Below are positions 24,506-33,351 of a DNA stretch of 64,000 nt, in pieces. Source of the DNA: CBDANO01 sp965197665 (lineage in GTDB: Bacteria > Chloroflexota > Dehalococcoidia > Lucifugimonadales > UBA3495). The DNA lies in assembly GCA_965197665.1 (NCBI GenBank), contig CBDANO010000004.1, positions 186,001-250,000 on the forward strand, in the 5' to 3' direction. Position numbers and translations under genes: made by a program. The notes beneath the pieces were generated by a model. The model saw only the letters and a program-made list of their open reading frames with translations, was not told the origin of the DNA and made no database searches. The stretch's first letter is position 1. Every line of letters starts with the position of its first letter.

Positions 24506-26569
24506 TTGCATGACAGGCTTCGCATCGGGGTTGACATAGGGGGGACCTTCACCGACGTAACAGGTATCGACGAAGGTACCGGTGAGTTGTTTCATCTGAA
24601 GGTGCTGACCACCAACCGGGACCCGGCTCTCGGAGTGGTGGAATCTCTGGACGACGCTGGCATCCCGTTGGAAAGGGTCTCCTTTCTATCTCACGGGACC
24701 ACCATAGCCATCAACGCGCTGCTGGAAGGAAAAGGGGCCAAGACGGCCATCGTCTCGACGGAGGGGTTCCGCGACGTTTTGGAGCTCCGCCGGGGCGCTC
24801 GTACGCATTTGCTTGACCCCCAGATGGACAAGCCTCCCATGTTCGTGCCCAGGCGCTGGCGGGTGGAGGTCAAGGAGCGGACCCTTTGGGACGGTAGCGT
24901 GCACGAAGCCCTCGACGAGGACCAGCTTCGTCAAGCGCTTCGGGGCTTGGCCGACCAAGGGATAGAGTCGGTGGCGGTGAGCTTCTTGCACTCCTACGCC
25001 AATCCGGAACACGAGGAAAGGGCGGCGGAGATTCTTCGCAGCGAGTTCCCCGCCATGTATTACACTCTCTCCTCGGCCATCGTCCCCGAAATCAAAGAGT
25101 ACGAGCGCACCAGCACGGCCGCCCTCAACGCCTACGTTCAGCCGGTGGTGCAACGTTACATGACCCACTTGGAAACCGAGCTGCGGGAGCGCGGTCTGGG
25201 TACCGGGGTCCACGTGATGCAGTCCAACGGCGGCGTTATGACCGGGGAGGAGGCCGGGTACCGGCCCATCAACATGATGGAGTCGGGCCCGGCGGCCGGC
25301 TCCATCGGCGCCGCCGAGATCGGCAGGCTCATGGACCTGGAGAACATGATCACCTTCGACATGGGCGGTACCACCACCAAGGCCTCGGTCATCGAGGCGG
25401 GGCGGCCCCTTTCCACCGTGGAGTTCGAGATATTCGAGGCCCCCAACAAGCCCGGCAGCGGTTGGCCCATCCGGGTGCCCATGATCGATATCTTCGAGGC
25501 CGGAGCGGGCGGAGGCAGCATCGCTTGGGTCGATCAGGGAAGGACTCTCCAAGTGGGACCCGAGAGCGCCGGGGCCGAGCCGGGCCCGGTGTGCTACGGC
25601 AAGGGCGGGACCCTGCCCACCATCACCGACGCCAATGCGATCCTTGGCCGCTTGGTGGCCCTTCTGGACGGAGACCTGCCCCTCGACTTGGTCGGGGCTA
25701 GGAGAGCGATGGAGGAGCACGTGGCGCGGCCCCTGGGACTCACGGTGGAAGAGGCCGCGGCCGGGGTGCTCGAGATCGCCGACGCCAAGACCGCCGACGT
25801 GATACGGGAGGTCACCATTGCCCGGGGGCGCGACCCCAGGGACTTCAGCCTGGTAGCCTTCGGCGGCGCCGGCCCCATGGAAGCGGCCTATACCATCGCC
25901 GAATTGAACATGTCTCAAGCCATCGTTCCTCCGGTGCCCGGCAATTTCTCCGCCTTGGGCCTCCTCTCTACCGACATCATCCATGACGCCGTGCGTACCA
26001 GTGTGAGCCCCGGCCGGCGGGACGACTTCGCGAGGAGCAACGCTCTTTTCGAGGATATGGAAGCCGAGCTAACGCGCACCCTGCGGCAAGAAGGCATATC
26101 CGGCGAGGCCCTGAGCCTGACCCGCAGCTTCGACATGCGCTACAAAGGGCAATTCCACATTATCAACGTGACGGCCCCCTCCGGACCGGTCACTGAAGCC
26201 ACCCATCAACTGGCGGAGGAAGCCTTCCACGCGGAGCACCAGCGGCTGTACACCTACGCCAGCCGCGGCGACCCCACGGAGATAGTGAACCTGAGGGTCC
26301 GCGGTATGGGGAAGGTGTCCCGGCCCGGGCTCAAGAAGCTGGACGCCGGCGAGGCCAAGGACGCCTACAAAGGAGCGCGGCCCGTTTACTTCCGGGAGGC
26401 CCGCGGGTTCCTCGATACTGGAATATACGACCGGGAACGCTTGGGCGCCGGCAGCTCCCTGGAGGGGCCCGCCATCATAGAGGAGCGCACGTCCACGACT
26501 CTGGTGCCGAAGGGGTTCAGCGCCAGGGTGGACGGCTACGGAAACCTGGTCCTCAGGAGGTTGCCATGA
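24506..26569 (+). CDS. hyuA: N-methylhydantoinase A/5-oxoprolinase-type subunit
   Basis: About 687-aa ATP-dependent hydantoinase/oxoprolinase A subunit. Seen: the N-terminal nucleotide-binding RIGVDIGGTFTDVTGID; VSFLSHGTTIAINALLEGKGAKTA; the FDMGGTTTKASVIE phosphate loop (about residue 290); PMIDIFEAGAGGGSIAWVD; and GPGPVCYGKGG-like sequence. The likely start is TTG 24506, nine codons before RIGVD. A frame reading back into the upstream minisatellite from 24413 encodes only low-complexity sequence. It is followed by hyuB with an ATGA overlap. The substrate (hydantoin, oxoproline, acetophenone-like or other) cannot be told. Confidence 0.9.
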   Translation: MHDRLRIGVDIGGTFTDVTGIDEGTGELFHLKVLTTNRDPALGVVESLDDAGIPLERVSFLSHGTTIAINALLEGKGAKTAIVSTEGFRDVLELRRGARTHLLDPQMDKPPMFVPRRWRVEVKERTLWDGSVHEALDEDQLRQALRGLADQGIESVAVSFLHSYANPEHEERAAEILRSEFPAMYYTLSSAIVPEIKEYERTSTAALNAYVQPVVQRYMTHLETELRERGLGTGVHVMQSNGGVMTGEEAGYRPINMMESGPAAGSIGAAEIGRLMDLENMITFDMGGTTTKASVIEAGRPLSTVEFEIFEAPNKPGSGWPIRVPMIDIFEAGAGGGSIAWVDQGRTLQVGPESAGAEPGPVCYGKGGTLPTITDANAILGRLVALLDGDLPLDLVGARRAMEEHVARPLGLTVEEAAAGVLEIADAKTADVIREVTIARGRDPRDFSLVAFGGAGPMEAAYTIAELNMSQAIVPPVPGNFSALGLLSTDIIHDAVRTSVSPGRRDDFARSNALFEDMEAELTRTLRQEGISGEALSLTRSFDMRYKGQFHIINVTAPSGPVTEATHQLAEEAFHAEHQRLYTYASRGDPTEIVNLRVRGMGKVSRPGLKKLDAGEAKDAYKGARPVYFREARGFLDTGIYDRERLGAGSSLEGPAIIEERTSTTLVPKGFSARVDGYGNLVLRRLP

Positions 26570-28587
26570 CCACTACCCGCCCGGATATCGATCCGGTCAC
26601 CCTGGAAGTTGTCCGCAACCGCTTGGACTCCATCGTGCGGGAGATGGCGGACATCACCCTACGCACCGCTCGGTCCGCCGTGGTCTACGCCGGAAGGGAC
26701 TTCTCGTGCGGCATTCTCGACAGCAAGGCCCAGCTTTTGGCCGTGGGCACGAGCGTGCCGGTGCACATCTTCCCTATAGTCTGGCAAGTCCGCAACACCA
26801 TCGAGAGGTTTGCGGGGGACATCCACGAGGGGGACATCTTCATCGGCAACGATCCCTACGACGGCGGCACCCACTTGAACGACGTGCTAATCTTCGTGCC
26901 CATCTTCCACGAGGGAGAGATTGTGGGCTACGCCGCCAACCGGGCCCACTGGTATGACGTGGGCGGCATGGTGCCGGGCAGCCTTTCCGGCAGTTCCCGG
27001 GAGATATACCAGGAAGGGCTTCGAATCCCCCCCATTCGCCTGGGCCGTGAGGACCAGATAAACCGGGACATTCTGGACATGATCCTACTCAACGTTAGGG
27101 TCCCGGCGGAGACCAGGGGCGACATACTGGCCCAGACCGCCAGTTGCCGGGTGGCCGGGCAGCACATGATTGGGCTGATACGCCGTTACGGCAAGGAGAA
27201 CCTGTTGCGGCACTTCGACGAGGTCTTGGACTCTTCGGAGAGGCGTATGAGGTCCATAATCAAGGCCCTGCCTCAAACGAAAGTGACCCACGAGGGGTAT
27301 ATGGACAACGACGGCGTCGTCGCCGAGCGGAGGCGCATCCGGGTGCAGGTCACCGCGAAAGAGGAAGGTCTGCACGTGGACTATACGGGCACGGCCTTGG
27401 AGTCCCAGGGGCCCCTCAACGTGGGCCTGGCTTTGGCCCACTGCTTCGCGTTCATGGGGGTCAAAGCCGCTTTAGACCCCTCGGGGCCCATCAACTCCGG
27501 CTGCTTCCGGCCCATCGAGGTGACGGCGCCCCGGGGCACCATGCTAAACGCCAGCGCTCCGTCGCCGGCCGGCGGCATGGCCGAGATGGGTCAGGCGGCC
27601 ATATACACTATGGTGGCGCTAAGCAAACTGGCGCCCCAGCACGTGAGCGCCGAGGAGGGCGCCGGGGCCAACCATCAAAACCTGGGCGGCACCGACCTGA
27701 GGTTCGACGACCCTCACCGTTTCATATACTACGATTACCCTTCCGGGGGTGGGGGCGGACGCTCCACCAAGGACGGGCTGGACTTCGTCCGCACTCTGCG
27801 GTCGGGCAACGTCAGCATCCAGTCGGTGGAGGTGTTGGAGAACCTCTTTCCCGTCTTCTTCCACCGCCACGAATTGCGTCAGGATTCCGGCGGCCCGGGC
27901 CGGTTCCGCGGCGGGATGGGTGTGGTCCGGGAGTACCAGACCCCTTCCGAAGGGGTGTTCTCCATGTTGAGCGACCATGCCGTGGTGCCGACGGCGGGCC
28001 TGCATGGGGCCCAACCGGGCGCTTTGGGCAAATGGGAGGTGGTCCGGCAAGGGGAGATCATCACGATCTCACCGGAGCTAGGCAGCAAGTCCACTGCCTT
28101 CCCGTTGCAAGCGAGAGATACTCTGCGCCTTTCCACCTTCGGCGGCGGGGGCTACGGCGACCCTCTGGAACGGGAACCCTCCCGCGTGCGGGAAGACGCG
28201 GTGGATGGAAAGGTGTCCTTGGAGCAGGCCCAAGAAGCCTACGGCGTCGTACTCGACCCCGACAGCTTGGAGGTCGACGAAGCGGCCACCGAGGAGCAGC
28301 GCCGGCGGCTCGCCGGTCAACGCATCTACCTTGACGCCCAACGAGGCGGCGAGCCGGTAATGGAACAGGGCATGCGGGTGGCCTGGGTCAGCCCGTCCCT
28401 GGAAGCCAAGGGCGTGTCCGATGGGGACATGGCCGAGGCTTTCACCCCTTCACTGCCCAACCCCTTGCGCATGCGGGTGCGGTTCCGCCCCAACCTGCCG
28501 ACCGACGGTTTGCTGTTGGACGGCGAGGCTTGGGAGGCGTTGGACCTAACGGAGGCGGAGCGGTTGCTCTGGAGGAAGATCGGCTAG
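26566..28587 (+). CDS. hyuB: N-methylhydantoinase B-type subunit
   Basis: 673-aa B subunit of the hydantoinase/oxoprolinase family. Seen: DPVTLEVVRNRLDSIVREMADITLRTARSAVV; GDIFIGNDPYDGGTHLNDVLIF; ANRAHWYDVGGMVPGS; and YPSGGGGGRSTKDGLD. It starts within the stop of hyuA (ATGA), so the two are translationally coupled and form one enzyme. The C-terminus carries about 100 residues beyond the glycine-rich FGGGGYGDPLEREP that usually ends the core, including an acidic linker and FRPNLPTDGLLLDG. Confidence 0.9.
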   Translation: MTTTRPDIDPVTLEVVRNRLDSIVREMADITLRTARSAVVYAGRDFSCGILDSKAQLLAVGTSVPVHIFPIVWQVRNTIERFAGDIHEGDIFIGNDPYDGGTHLNDVLIFVPIFHEGEIVGYAANRAHWYDVGGMVPGSLSGSSREIYQEGLRIPPIRLGREDQINRDILDMILLNVRVPAETRGDILAQTASCRVAGQHMIGLIRRYGKENLLRHFDEVLDSSERRMRSIIKALPQTKVTHEGYMDNDGVVAERRRIRVQVTAKEEGLHVDYTGTALESQGPLNVGLALAHCFAFMGVKAALDPSGPINSGCFRPIEVTAPRGTMLNASAPSPAGGMAEMGQAAIYTMVALSKLAPQHVSAEEGAGANHQNLGGTDLRFDDPHRFIYYDYPSGGGGGRSTKDGLDFVRTLRSGNVSIQSVEVLENLFPVFFHRHELRQDSGGPGRFRGGMGVVREYQTPSEGVFSMLSDHAVVPTAGLHGAQPGALGKWEVVRQGEIITISPELGSKSTAFPLQARDTLRLSTFGGGGYGDPLEREPSRVREDAVDGKVSLEQAQEAYGVVLDPDSLEVDEAATEEQRRRLAGQRIYLDAQRGGEPVMEQGMRVAWVSPSLEAKGVSDGDMAEAFTPSLPNPLRMRVRFRPNLPTDGLLLDGEAWEALDLTEAERLLWRKIG

Positions 28588-28691
28588 GACGGCCCGACTT
28601 GCCGGCACCGGCCCGGCCGGTCGTTGGATGAAATTTCATAGCCGGCCCCTTAAGTCCGAAGTCAATGTATTTGCCGTAAGTGGGGTGTCAC

Positions 28692-29384
28692 TTGTCAGGT
28701 GAGAACATACTGGTAGTCGAAGACGAAGAAAACCTGGTGGAGGCCCTCCGCTATAACCTGGTAAAAGAGGGCTACCAAGTCTCCGTTGCTCATGACGGCG
28801 AGCGGGGCCTGACCCTCGCCAGGGAGATACGGCCCGACTTGGTGCTGCTGGACATCATCCTGCCCAAGATCGACGGGATGGAGGTGTGCCGACTCCTCAG
28901 GCGGGATACCCAGGTCCCCATCCTGATGCTCACCGCAAAGGCTGAGGAGATCGACCGGGTGGTGGGCCTGGAGGTTGGGGCCGACGACTACGTTACCAAG
29001 CCCTTCAGCATGCGGGAGTTGCTGGCCCGAATTCGCAGTTTGCTGCGCCGGGCCCGTATCACGTCACCCCAGAGCGCGCCGCCGGAGGTCCTGAGAATCG
29101 GCACCCTGGAGATGGACTTGAGCAGTCACGTCGCCAGGTTGGACGAGGAAGAACTGGAGTTGCGCCCCCGGGAGTTCGAGTTGCTAGCCCTACTGGCAAC
29201 CAACAAGAGCAGGGCCTTTACCAGGGACCAAATACTGGAGCGGGTCTGGGGCCAAGACTACGTCGGTGACGCCCGCACCGTCGACGTACACGTTCGGTGG
29301 CTGCGGGAGAAGCTGCATCAGGGGGTTGGGGGAGCTCCCCGTATCATCACCATAAGGGGACTGGGTTACCGGCTGGAAGGATGA
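28692..29384 (+). CDS. phoB: OmpR/PhoB-family response regulator
   Basis: About 230-aa response regulator with a receiver (acidic ENILVVEDEEN; phospho-acceptor D54 in LVLLDIILPKIDG; LTAKAEE; VTKPFS) and a winged-helix output domain (LRPREFELLALLATNKSRAFTRDQILERVWGQDY; TVDVHVRWLREKL; IITIRGLGYRLEG). It sits directly before a membrane kinase and pstSCA, so a phosphate-response role is inferred. TTG 28692 is chosen because AAGTGGGGTG lies just upstream, and an in-frame GTG at 28680 is the alternative. The last codons overlap the kinase start (ATGA). Confidence 0.88.
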   Translation: MSGENILVVEDEENLVEALRYNLVKEGYQVSVAHDGERGLTLAREIRPDLVLLDIILPKIDGMEVCRLLRRDTQVPILMLTAKAEEIDRVVGLEVGADDYVTKPFSMRELLARIRSLLRRARITSPQSAPPEVLRIGTLEMDLSSHVARLDEEELELRPREFELLALLATNKSRAFTRDQILERVWGQDYVGDARTVDVHVRWLREKLHQGVGGAPRIITIRGLGYRLEG

Positions 29385-31207
29385 GACTCCCCAGGTCGCT
29401 GCAATGGCGCGTTGCCCTAGCCTATACCGCCCTCATTATCGTATCCCTCGGGGCCGTCAGCGTCTACCTGGTAAATTTCATTCACGACAGCTACGTTGAC
29501 GACCTGGAAGAACGATTGATCCAGGAAACGGGCCTCTTGGCCGAGTCCTTCTCCCGTTATCTGAAAGAACCTGTTGACCTGGAGGGGCTCCGGTCCTCCG
29601 GAGCGCGGGCCGGGCAATTGGTGGATGGCCGCGTCACCACAATCGGCCTAAACGGTGAAGTGCTGGCTGATAATTGGGAATTGCCGGCCGCTATGGAAAG
29701 CCGCGGCGCCCGCCCGGAAATCGCGGACGCGCTGTCGGCCGGCGTGGGAACAAGCAAGCGGCGCAGCGCGACGGTGGGAACAGAGCTATGGTATACCGCC
29801 GTGCCGGTGATAGACCAAGGCCAAGTGCTCGGCGTCGTTCGTGTAGCCGTGCCCACCGCCCAGCTCCAAGCCAATCTGAACCGGGTGATACTGACGGTTT
29901 CCCTGTCCGGCTTGGTGGCGGCCGTCTTGGCCATAGGGCTGGGCTTCCTCGTTGCCCGCCGCACGTCCCACTCCGTTCGGGAGGTTACCGCCGGCGCCCG
30001 GCGTTTGGCCGGCGGCGACTTGGACCACCGGGTACGTTCGCCGGCCTATGACGAGACCCAAGAGCTCGCCGAGTCTTTCAACAGGATGGCCGGGACTCTA
30101 AAAGAAGTTATACAAAACCTGGCCGATGAAGGGACCAAACTATCGGCGGTGCTGGACACCATGGCCGACGGTGTGGTGGTCATCGGGCCGGACCTGCGCC
30201 CCACCCTGCTCAATCGATCGGCCAAGGACTTATTGAACACCGGTCCTCCAGGCGGCAACGGCGTCGAGTTGCCTTCGGCGCCACGGAGCAACTGGGCGTC
30301 CGAAGGCGACGGCGTCACGGCGCAATGGGGGTGGCTCTACCCCGACCTTCACCGGTTGGTGTCCGCTTGCTGGGAAACCGGGACCCAGCAGCAAGAAGAC
30401 TTGCGCTTGTTCCGGCCGCAGCGGGTGCTAAGCGCCATTGCCACTCCACTGGGCGGCGACGGTTCGGGCGGCGTGTTGCTGACCCTGCACGATCTTACGA
30501 GAATCCGTCAGATGGAGGAAAGTCACAAGGAGTTTGTTAGCGACGTCTCCCACGAAATGCGCAACCCCCTAGCGGCCATGAAGGCCCTGCTGGAGACCTT
30601 GGAGGAGAGCGACTTGCAGAACCGTTCGTTGACCCGGGACTTTCTGGGCCGAATTCACCGGGAAACGGACCGCATGTCCAACTTGGGCAACGACTTGTTG
30701 GAACTGGCCCGGCTGGAAAGCGGTCAAGTGGCCCTGACGACGACGCCCCAGGACCTGGCGCTGTTGTTGGACGAATCCCTCTCTCGTGTCGCTCCCTTGG
30801 CTTGGGGCAAGACCGTCGGATTGAACGCAGCGGTACCGCCGAGCGAGTACGTGGTGGATGTGGACCAAAACCGGGTGTGTCAAATAATGGTGAACCTGCT
30901 TGAAAACGCGGTGAAGTTCACCCCCAAAGGGGGAGGCGTCACGGTGTCCGCCCAAAACGTGGACAACGCGGTCAGGGTGGAGGTGGCCGACTCCGGCGAG
31001 GGTATTGCGGAACAAGACCTAGCGCATATCTTCCAGCGGTTCTACAAAGCCGACCCCAGCCGCGGCGACGGCGGCACCGGCTTGGGGTTGGCCATTGTCA
31101 AGCAATTGGTGGAGGCCCACGGCGGCCGGGTCTGGGCCGAAAGCCGCTTGGGGGAGGGCAGCCGGTTCTACTTCACCGTTCCCAAAGCGCCCCAGCCCCC
31201 GGATTAA
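29381..31207 (+). CDS. phoR: Membrane sensor histidine kinase, PhoR type
   Basis: 608-aa sensor kinase. Domains: TM1 (about 11-34), extracytoplasmic sensor (about 35-168), TM2 (about 169-192), HAMP (about 193-245), PAS (about 258-380), DHp with H391 in SDVSHEMRNPLAAM, and a HATPase (NLLENAVKFTP, ADSGEGIAEQD, HIFQRFYKAD, GGTGLGLAIVKQLVEAHGG). It starts at ATG 29381, overlapping the stop of the response regulator. A longer frame from 29297 lies inside the regulator gene and is not used. The gene is directly followed by a Pho-box-like region and pstS, which supports phosphate sensing. Confidence 0.9.
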   Translation: MRLPRSLQWRVALAYTALIIVSLGAVSVYLVNFIHDSYVDDLEERLIQETGLLAESFSRYLKEPVDLEGLRSSGARAGQLVDGRVTTIGLNGEVLADNWELPAAMESRGARPEIADALSAGVGTSKRRSATVGTELWYTAVPVIDQGQVLGVVRVAVPTAQLQANLNRVILTVSLSGLVAAVLAIGLGFLVARRTSHSVREVTAGARRLAGGDLDHRVRSPAYDETQELAESFNRMAGTLKEVIQNLADEGTKLSAVLDTMADGVVVIGPDLRPTLLNRSAKDLLNTGPPGGNGVELPSAPRSNWASEGDGVTAQWGWLYPDLHRLVSACWETGTQQQEDLRLFRPQRVLSAIATPLGGDGSGGVLLTLHDLTRIRQMEESHKEFVSDVSHEMRNPLAAMKALLETLEESDLQNRSLTRDFLGRIHRETDRMSNLGNDLLELARLESGQVALTTTPQDLALLLDESLSRVAPLAWGKTVGLNAAVPPSEYVVDVDQNRVCQIMVNLLENAVKFTPKGGGVTVSAQNVDNAVRVEVADSGEGIAEQDLAHIFQRFYKADPSRGDGGTGLGLAIVKQLVEAHGGRVWAESRLGEGSRFYFTVPKAPQPPD

Positions 31208-31268
31208 CCCCTTCATAACCCACCGTTAATCTCATCTTAACACGGCCCTAATTGCATCTTCACACAGG
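31202..31268 (+). promoter_or_regulatory. Pho-box-like array of 11-bp direct repeats upstream of pstS
   Basis: Four consecutive 11-bp units are visible: GTTAATCTCAT (31225-31235), CTTAACACGGC (31236-31246), CCTAATTGCAT (31247-31257) and CTTCACACAGG (31258-31268). CTTCATAACCC (31211-31221) and GATTAACCC lie just upstream. An 11-bp direct-repeat period is the known spacing of PhoB/PhoP half-sites. It starts at the stop codon of the kinase and ends 65 bp before pstS. Confidence 0.65.
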
Positions 31269-31333
31269 GGAGTTAGGCTTGAGTTGTCCCAAAGCCGGCG
31301 CCAGCCGGACTCAGCCTAACCACCGGAGGAGAA

Positions 31334-32419
31334 ATGAGTCGTGCCTCGCTTGTATTCCCGGCCCCAAAGCTGTCAGCCGGCATTCTTGTCCTGACGGCCC
31401 TAGTCCTTTCGATACTTCTGGCGGCGTGCGGAAGCGACGCCCCAGCCACGCTTACCGCCGCGCCAACGACGGCGCCAACCGAGGCGGCTGTCGAACTGAG
31501 CGGCACTATAGCGATAGCCGGGTCAAGCACAGTCTTTCCCATCAGCGAGGCCGTGGCCGAGGAGTTCAGCAAGATGCACTCGGGAGTCCGCGTCAACGTG
31601 GCTTCCACCGGCACCGGCGCGGGCTTCCGGGCCATTTGCGCCGGAGAGACCGAGGTCGCCGACGCCTCCCGTCCCGTGAATCAGAAAGAAATAGACGCCT
31701 GCGCCGAGAATGGTATAGAGTTGATTGAACTACCGGTCGCATTCGATGCCCTCTCCGTGGTCGTCAACAAGGAGAATGACTGGGCCGGTTGCTTGTCGGT
31801 GGAGGAACTGGCCGCCATCTTCGGGCCCGAGGCCCAAGGCAACATCACCAACTGGAGCCAGGTCAGGGAAGGCTTCCCGGACCAGAAACTGCGGCTCCAT
31901 GGCCCCACCACCGCTTCCGGCACCTTCGACTACTTCACCGAAGCGGTCATGGGCGAGTCGGGGGCCCACCGGGGCGACATGGACCTGGCGACGGAGGATG
32001 ACCCTCTAATAGCTCAAGGGGTGAACGGCACCCAGGGCGGCATCGGCTACTTTGGCTTGGCCTACCTGGCCCAATACCGGGACTTGGTGAAGGGCATACC
32101 GATTCGGAACCCCTCTACTGGGGAGTGCGTGGAACCGTCCGGGGAGTCGGTGGAGGCGGGGGTCTATCAACCCTTGGCGCGCCCCATCTTCATCTACGTG
32201 CGGGCCGACATACTTGACGATAGGCCCGAGGTGGTAGCGTTTGTGGAGTATTACCTGGGAGGCGGCACTCCGTTGGTGTCGGAGGTAAGCTACGTGGCCC
32301 TCCCCCAGAGCGCCTACCAGTGGGCGTTGGACCGGCTGAACACCCGCGCCACGGGGTCGGTATTCAAGGATGTCGCGCCGGGCACTCCCTTGGACCAAGC
32401 CCTCGGTAAGCTGGAGTAA
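31334..32419 (+). CDS. pstS: Phosphate-binding lipoprotein PstS
   Basis: 361-aa phosphate-binding protein of the high-affinity Pst transporter. Seen: a signal peptide with lipobox LLAAC (Cys about 32); a Thr/Ala/Pro-rich linker; then GTIAIAGSSTVFPISEAVAEEF, STGTGAGFRAICAGETEVADASRPV (phosphate ligands), GPTTASGTFDYFTEAVMG and GVNGTQGGIGYFGLAY. The ATG at 31334 follows CGGAGGAGAA. It is the first structural gene after the Pho-box-like array and the start of pstSCA. The length and C(A)-E-N insert resemble the cyanobacterial/Chloroflexota type. Confidence 0.93.
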   Translation: MSRASLVFPAPKLSAGILVLTALVLSILLAACGSDAPATLTAAPTTAPTEAAVELSGTIAIAGSSTVFPISEAVAEEFSKMHSGVRVNVASTGTGAGFRAICAGETEVADASRPVNQKEIDACAENGIELIELPVAFDALSVVVNKENDWAGCLSVEELAAIFGPEAQGNITNWSQVREGFPDQKLRLHGPTTASGTFDYFTEAVMGESGAHRGDMDLATEDDPLIAQGVNGTQGGIGYFGLAYLAQYRDLVKGIPIRNPSTGECVEPSGESVEAGVYQPLARPIFIYVRADILDDRPEVVAFVEYYLGGGTPLVSEVSYVALPQSAYQWALDRLNTRATGSVFKDVAPGTPLDQALGKLE

Positions 32420-32421
32420 CG

Positions 32422-33351
32422 GTGGCTCTGGCGCAAGTCCTAACCTTAGGTAGAACCGGTAGGCGCCTCCGGCGGCGAGCCCGGGAGGCGCCTATCATAT
32501 TGATTCTCTTCCTCTGCGCCGCCTTGTCTATCGTCACGACAGTGGGGATAGTCCTCATACTTCTAACCGAGGCGGTACCGTTCTTCAATCAAGTCTCGGT
32601 CCTGAAGTTCCTCACCGGGACCGAGTGGACTCCCCTATTCTCCATCAAGAACTTTGGCGCGCTGCCCCTCCTCTCAGCCACGGCCTTCGTTGCAACCATG
32701 GCCATGATGGTCGCGTTCCCGGTGGGGCTCCTTACCGCTATTTATCTCAGCGAGTATGCCCCGGACCGGGTAAGGGCGGTAGTAAAGCCGCTGCTAGAGG
32801 TGCTGGCCGGCGTTCCCACGGTGGTCTACGGGTTCTTCGCCATCACCTTCATCAGCCCCAACATCATCAGGCCGCTGTTTCAAACTGAGTCGATTTTCAA
32901 CGCTCTAAGCGCTGCCATTGCCATGGGAATAATGCTCATACCTATGGTGGTCTCCTTAAGCGATGACGCAATGCGGGCGGTGCCTTCCAACCTGCGGGAG
33001 GGCGCCCATGCTCTGGGCGCCAGCCGTTTCCAGGTGTCCACCAGAATCGTAGTGCCCGCTGCCCTCTCCGGCATCGTAGCGTCAGGGCTGCTCGCCCTCG
33101 CCAGGGCCGTAGGGGAAACCATGATCGTGACCATCGCCGCCGGCGGAATACCTAATCTCTCGTGGGACCCCCTAGCGGCCATGCAGACCATGACGGCTTA
33201 CATCATGGAAGTAGCAACGGGGGACACGCCTAGGGGGACCGTCGAATACGAGAGTATCTTCGGCATCGGTCTATTGCTATTTGTCTTCACTCTGGGAATA
33301 AATTTGCTGGCCCAAGCGCTGCTGGCCCGGTTCCGAGAGGTATACGAATGA
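32422..33351 (+). CDS. pstC: Phosphate ABC permease PstC
   Basis: 309-aa inner-membrane permease with about six helices and the EAA-type cytoplasmic loop LREGAHALGASRFQVSTRIVVPAALSGI. Other marks are NFGALPLLSATAFVATMAMMVAFPVGLLTAIYLSEYAPDRVR and VLAGVPTVVYGFFAITF, typical of PstC. It starts with GTG two bases after the pstS stop and overlaps pstA by ATGA, so the three genes are tightly coupled. Confidence 0.93.
   Translation: MALAQVLTLGRTGRRLRRRAREAPIILILFLCAALSIVTTVGIVLILLTEAVPFFNQVSVLKFLTGTEWTPLFSIKNFGALPLLSATAFVATMAMMVAFPVGLLTAIYLSEYAPDRVRAVVKPLLEVLAGVPTVVYGFFAITFISPNIIRPLFQTESIFNALSAAIAMGIMLIPMVVSLSDDAMRAVPSNLREGAHALGASRFQVSTRIVVPAALSGIVASGLLALARAVGETMIVTIAAGGIPNLSWDPLAAMQTMTAYIMEVATGDTPRGTVEYESIFGIGLLLFVFTLGINLLAQALLARFREVYE

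Noticed and set aside
23428..24552. Minus-strand frame of 374 codons starting with Phe/Pro/His repeats
   Set aside because: It is the translation of the 14-bp minisatellite plus the antisense of DUF488 and the membrane protein gene.
24686..25984. Minus-strand frame of 432 codons rich in Gly, His and Arg
   Set aside because: Shadow of hyuA in high-GC sequence; its composition is typical of antisense frames.
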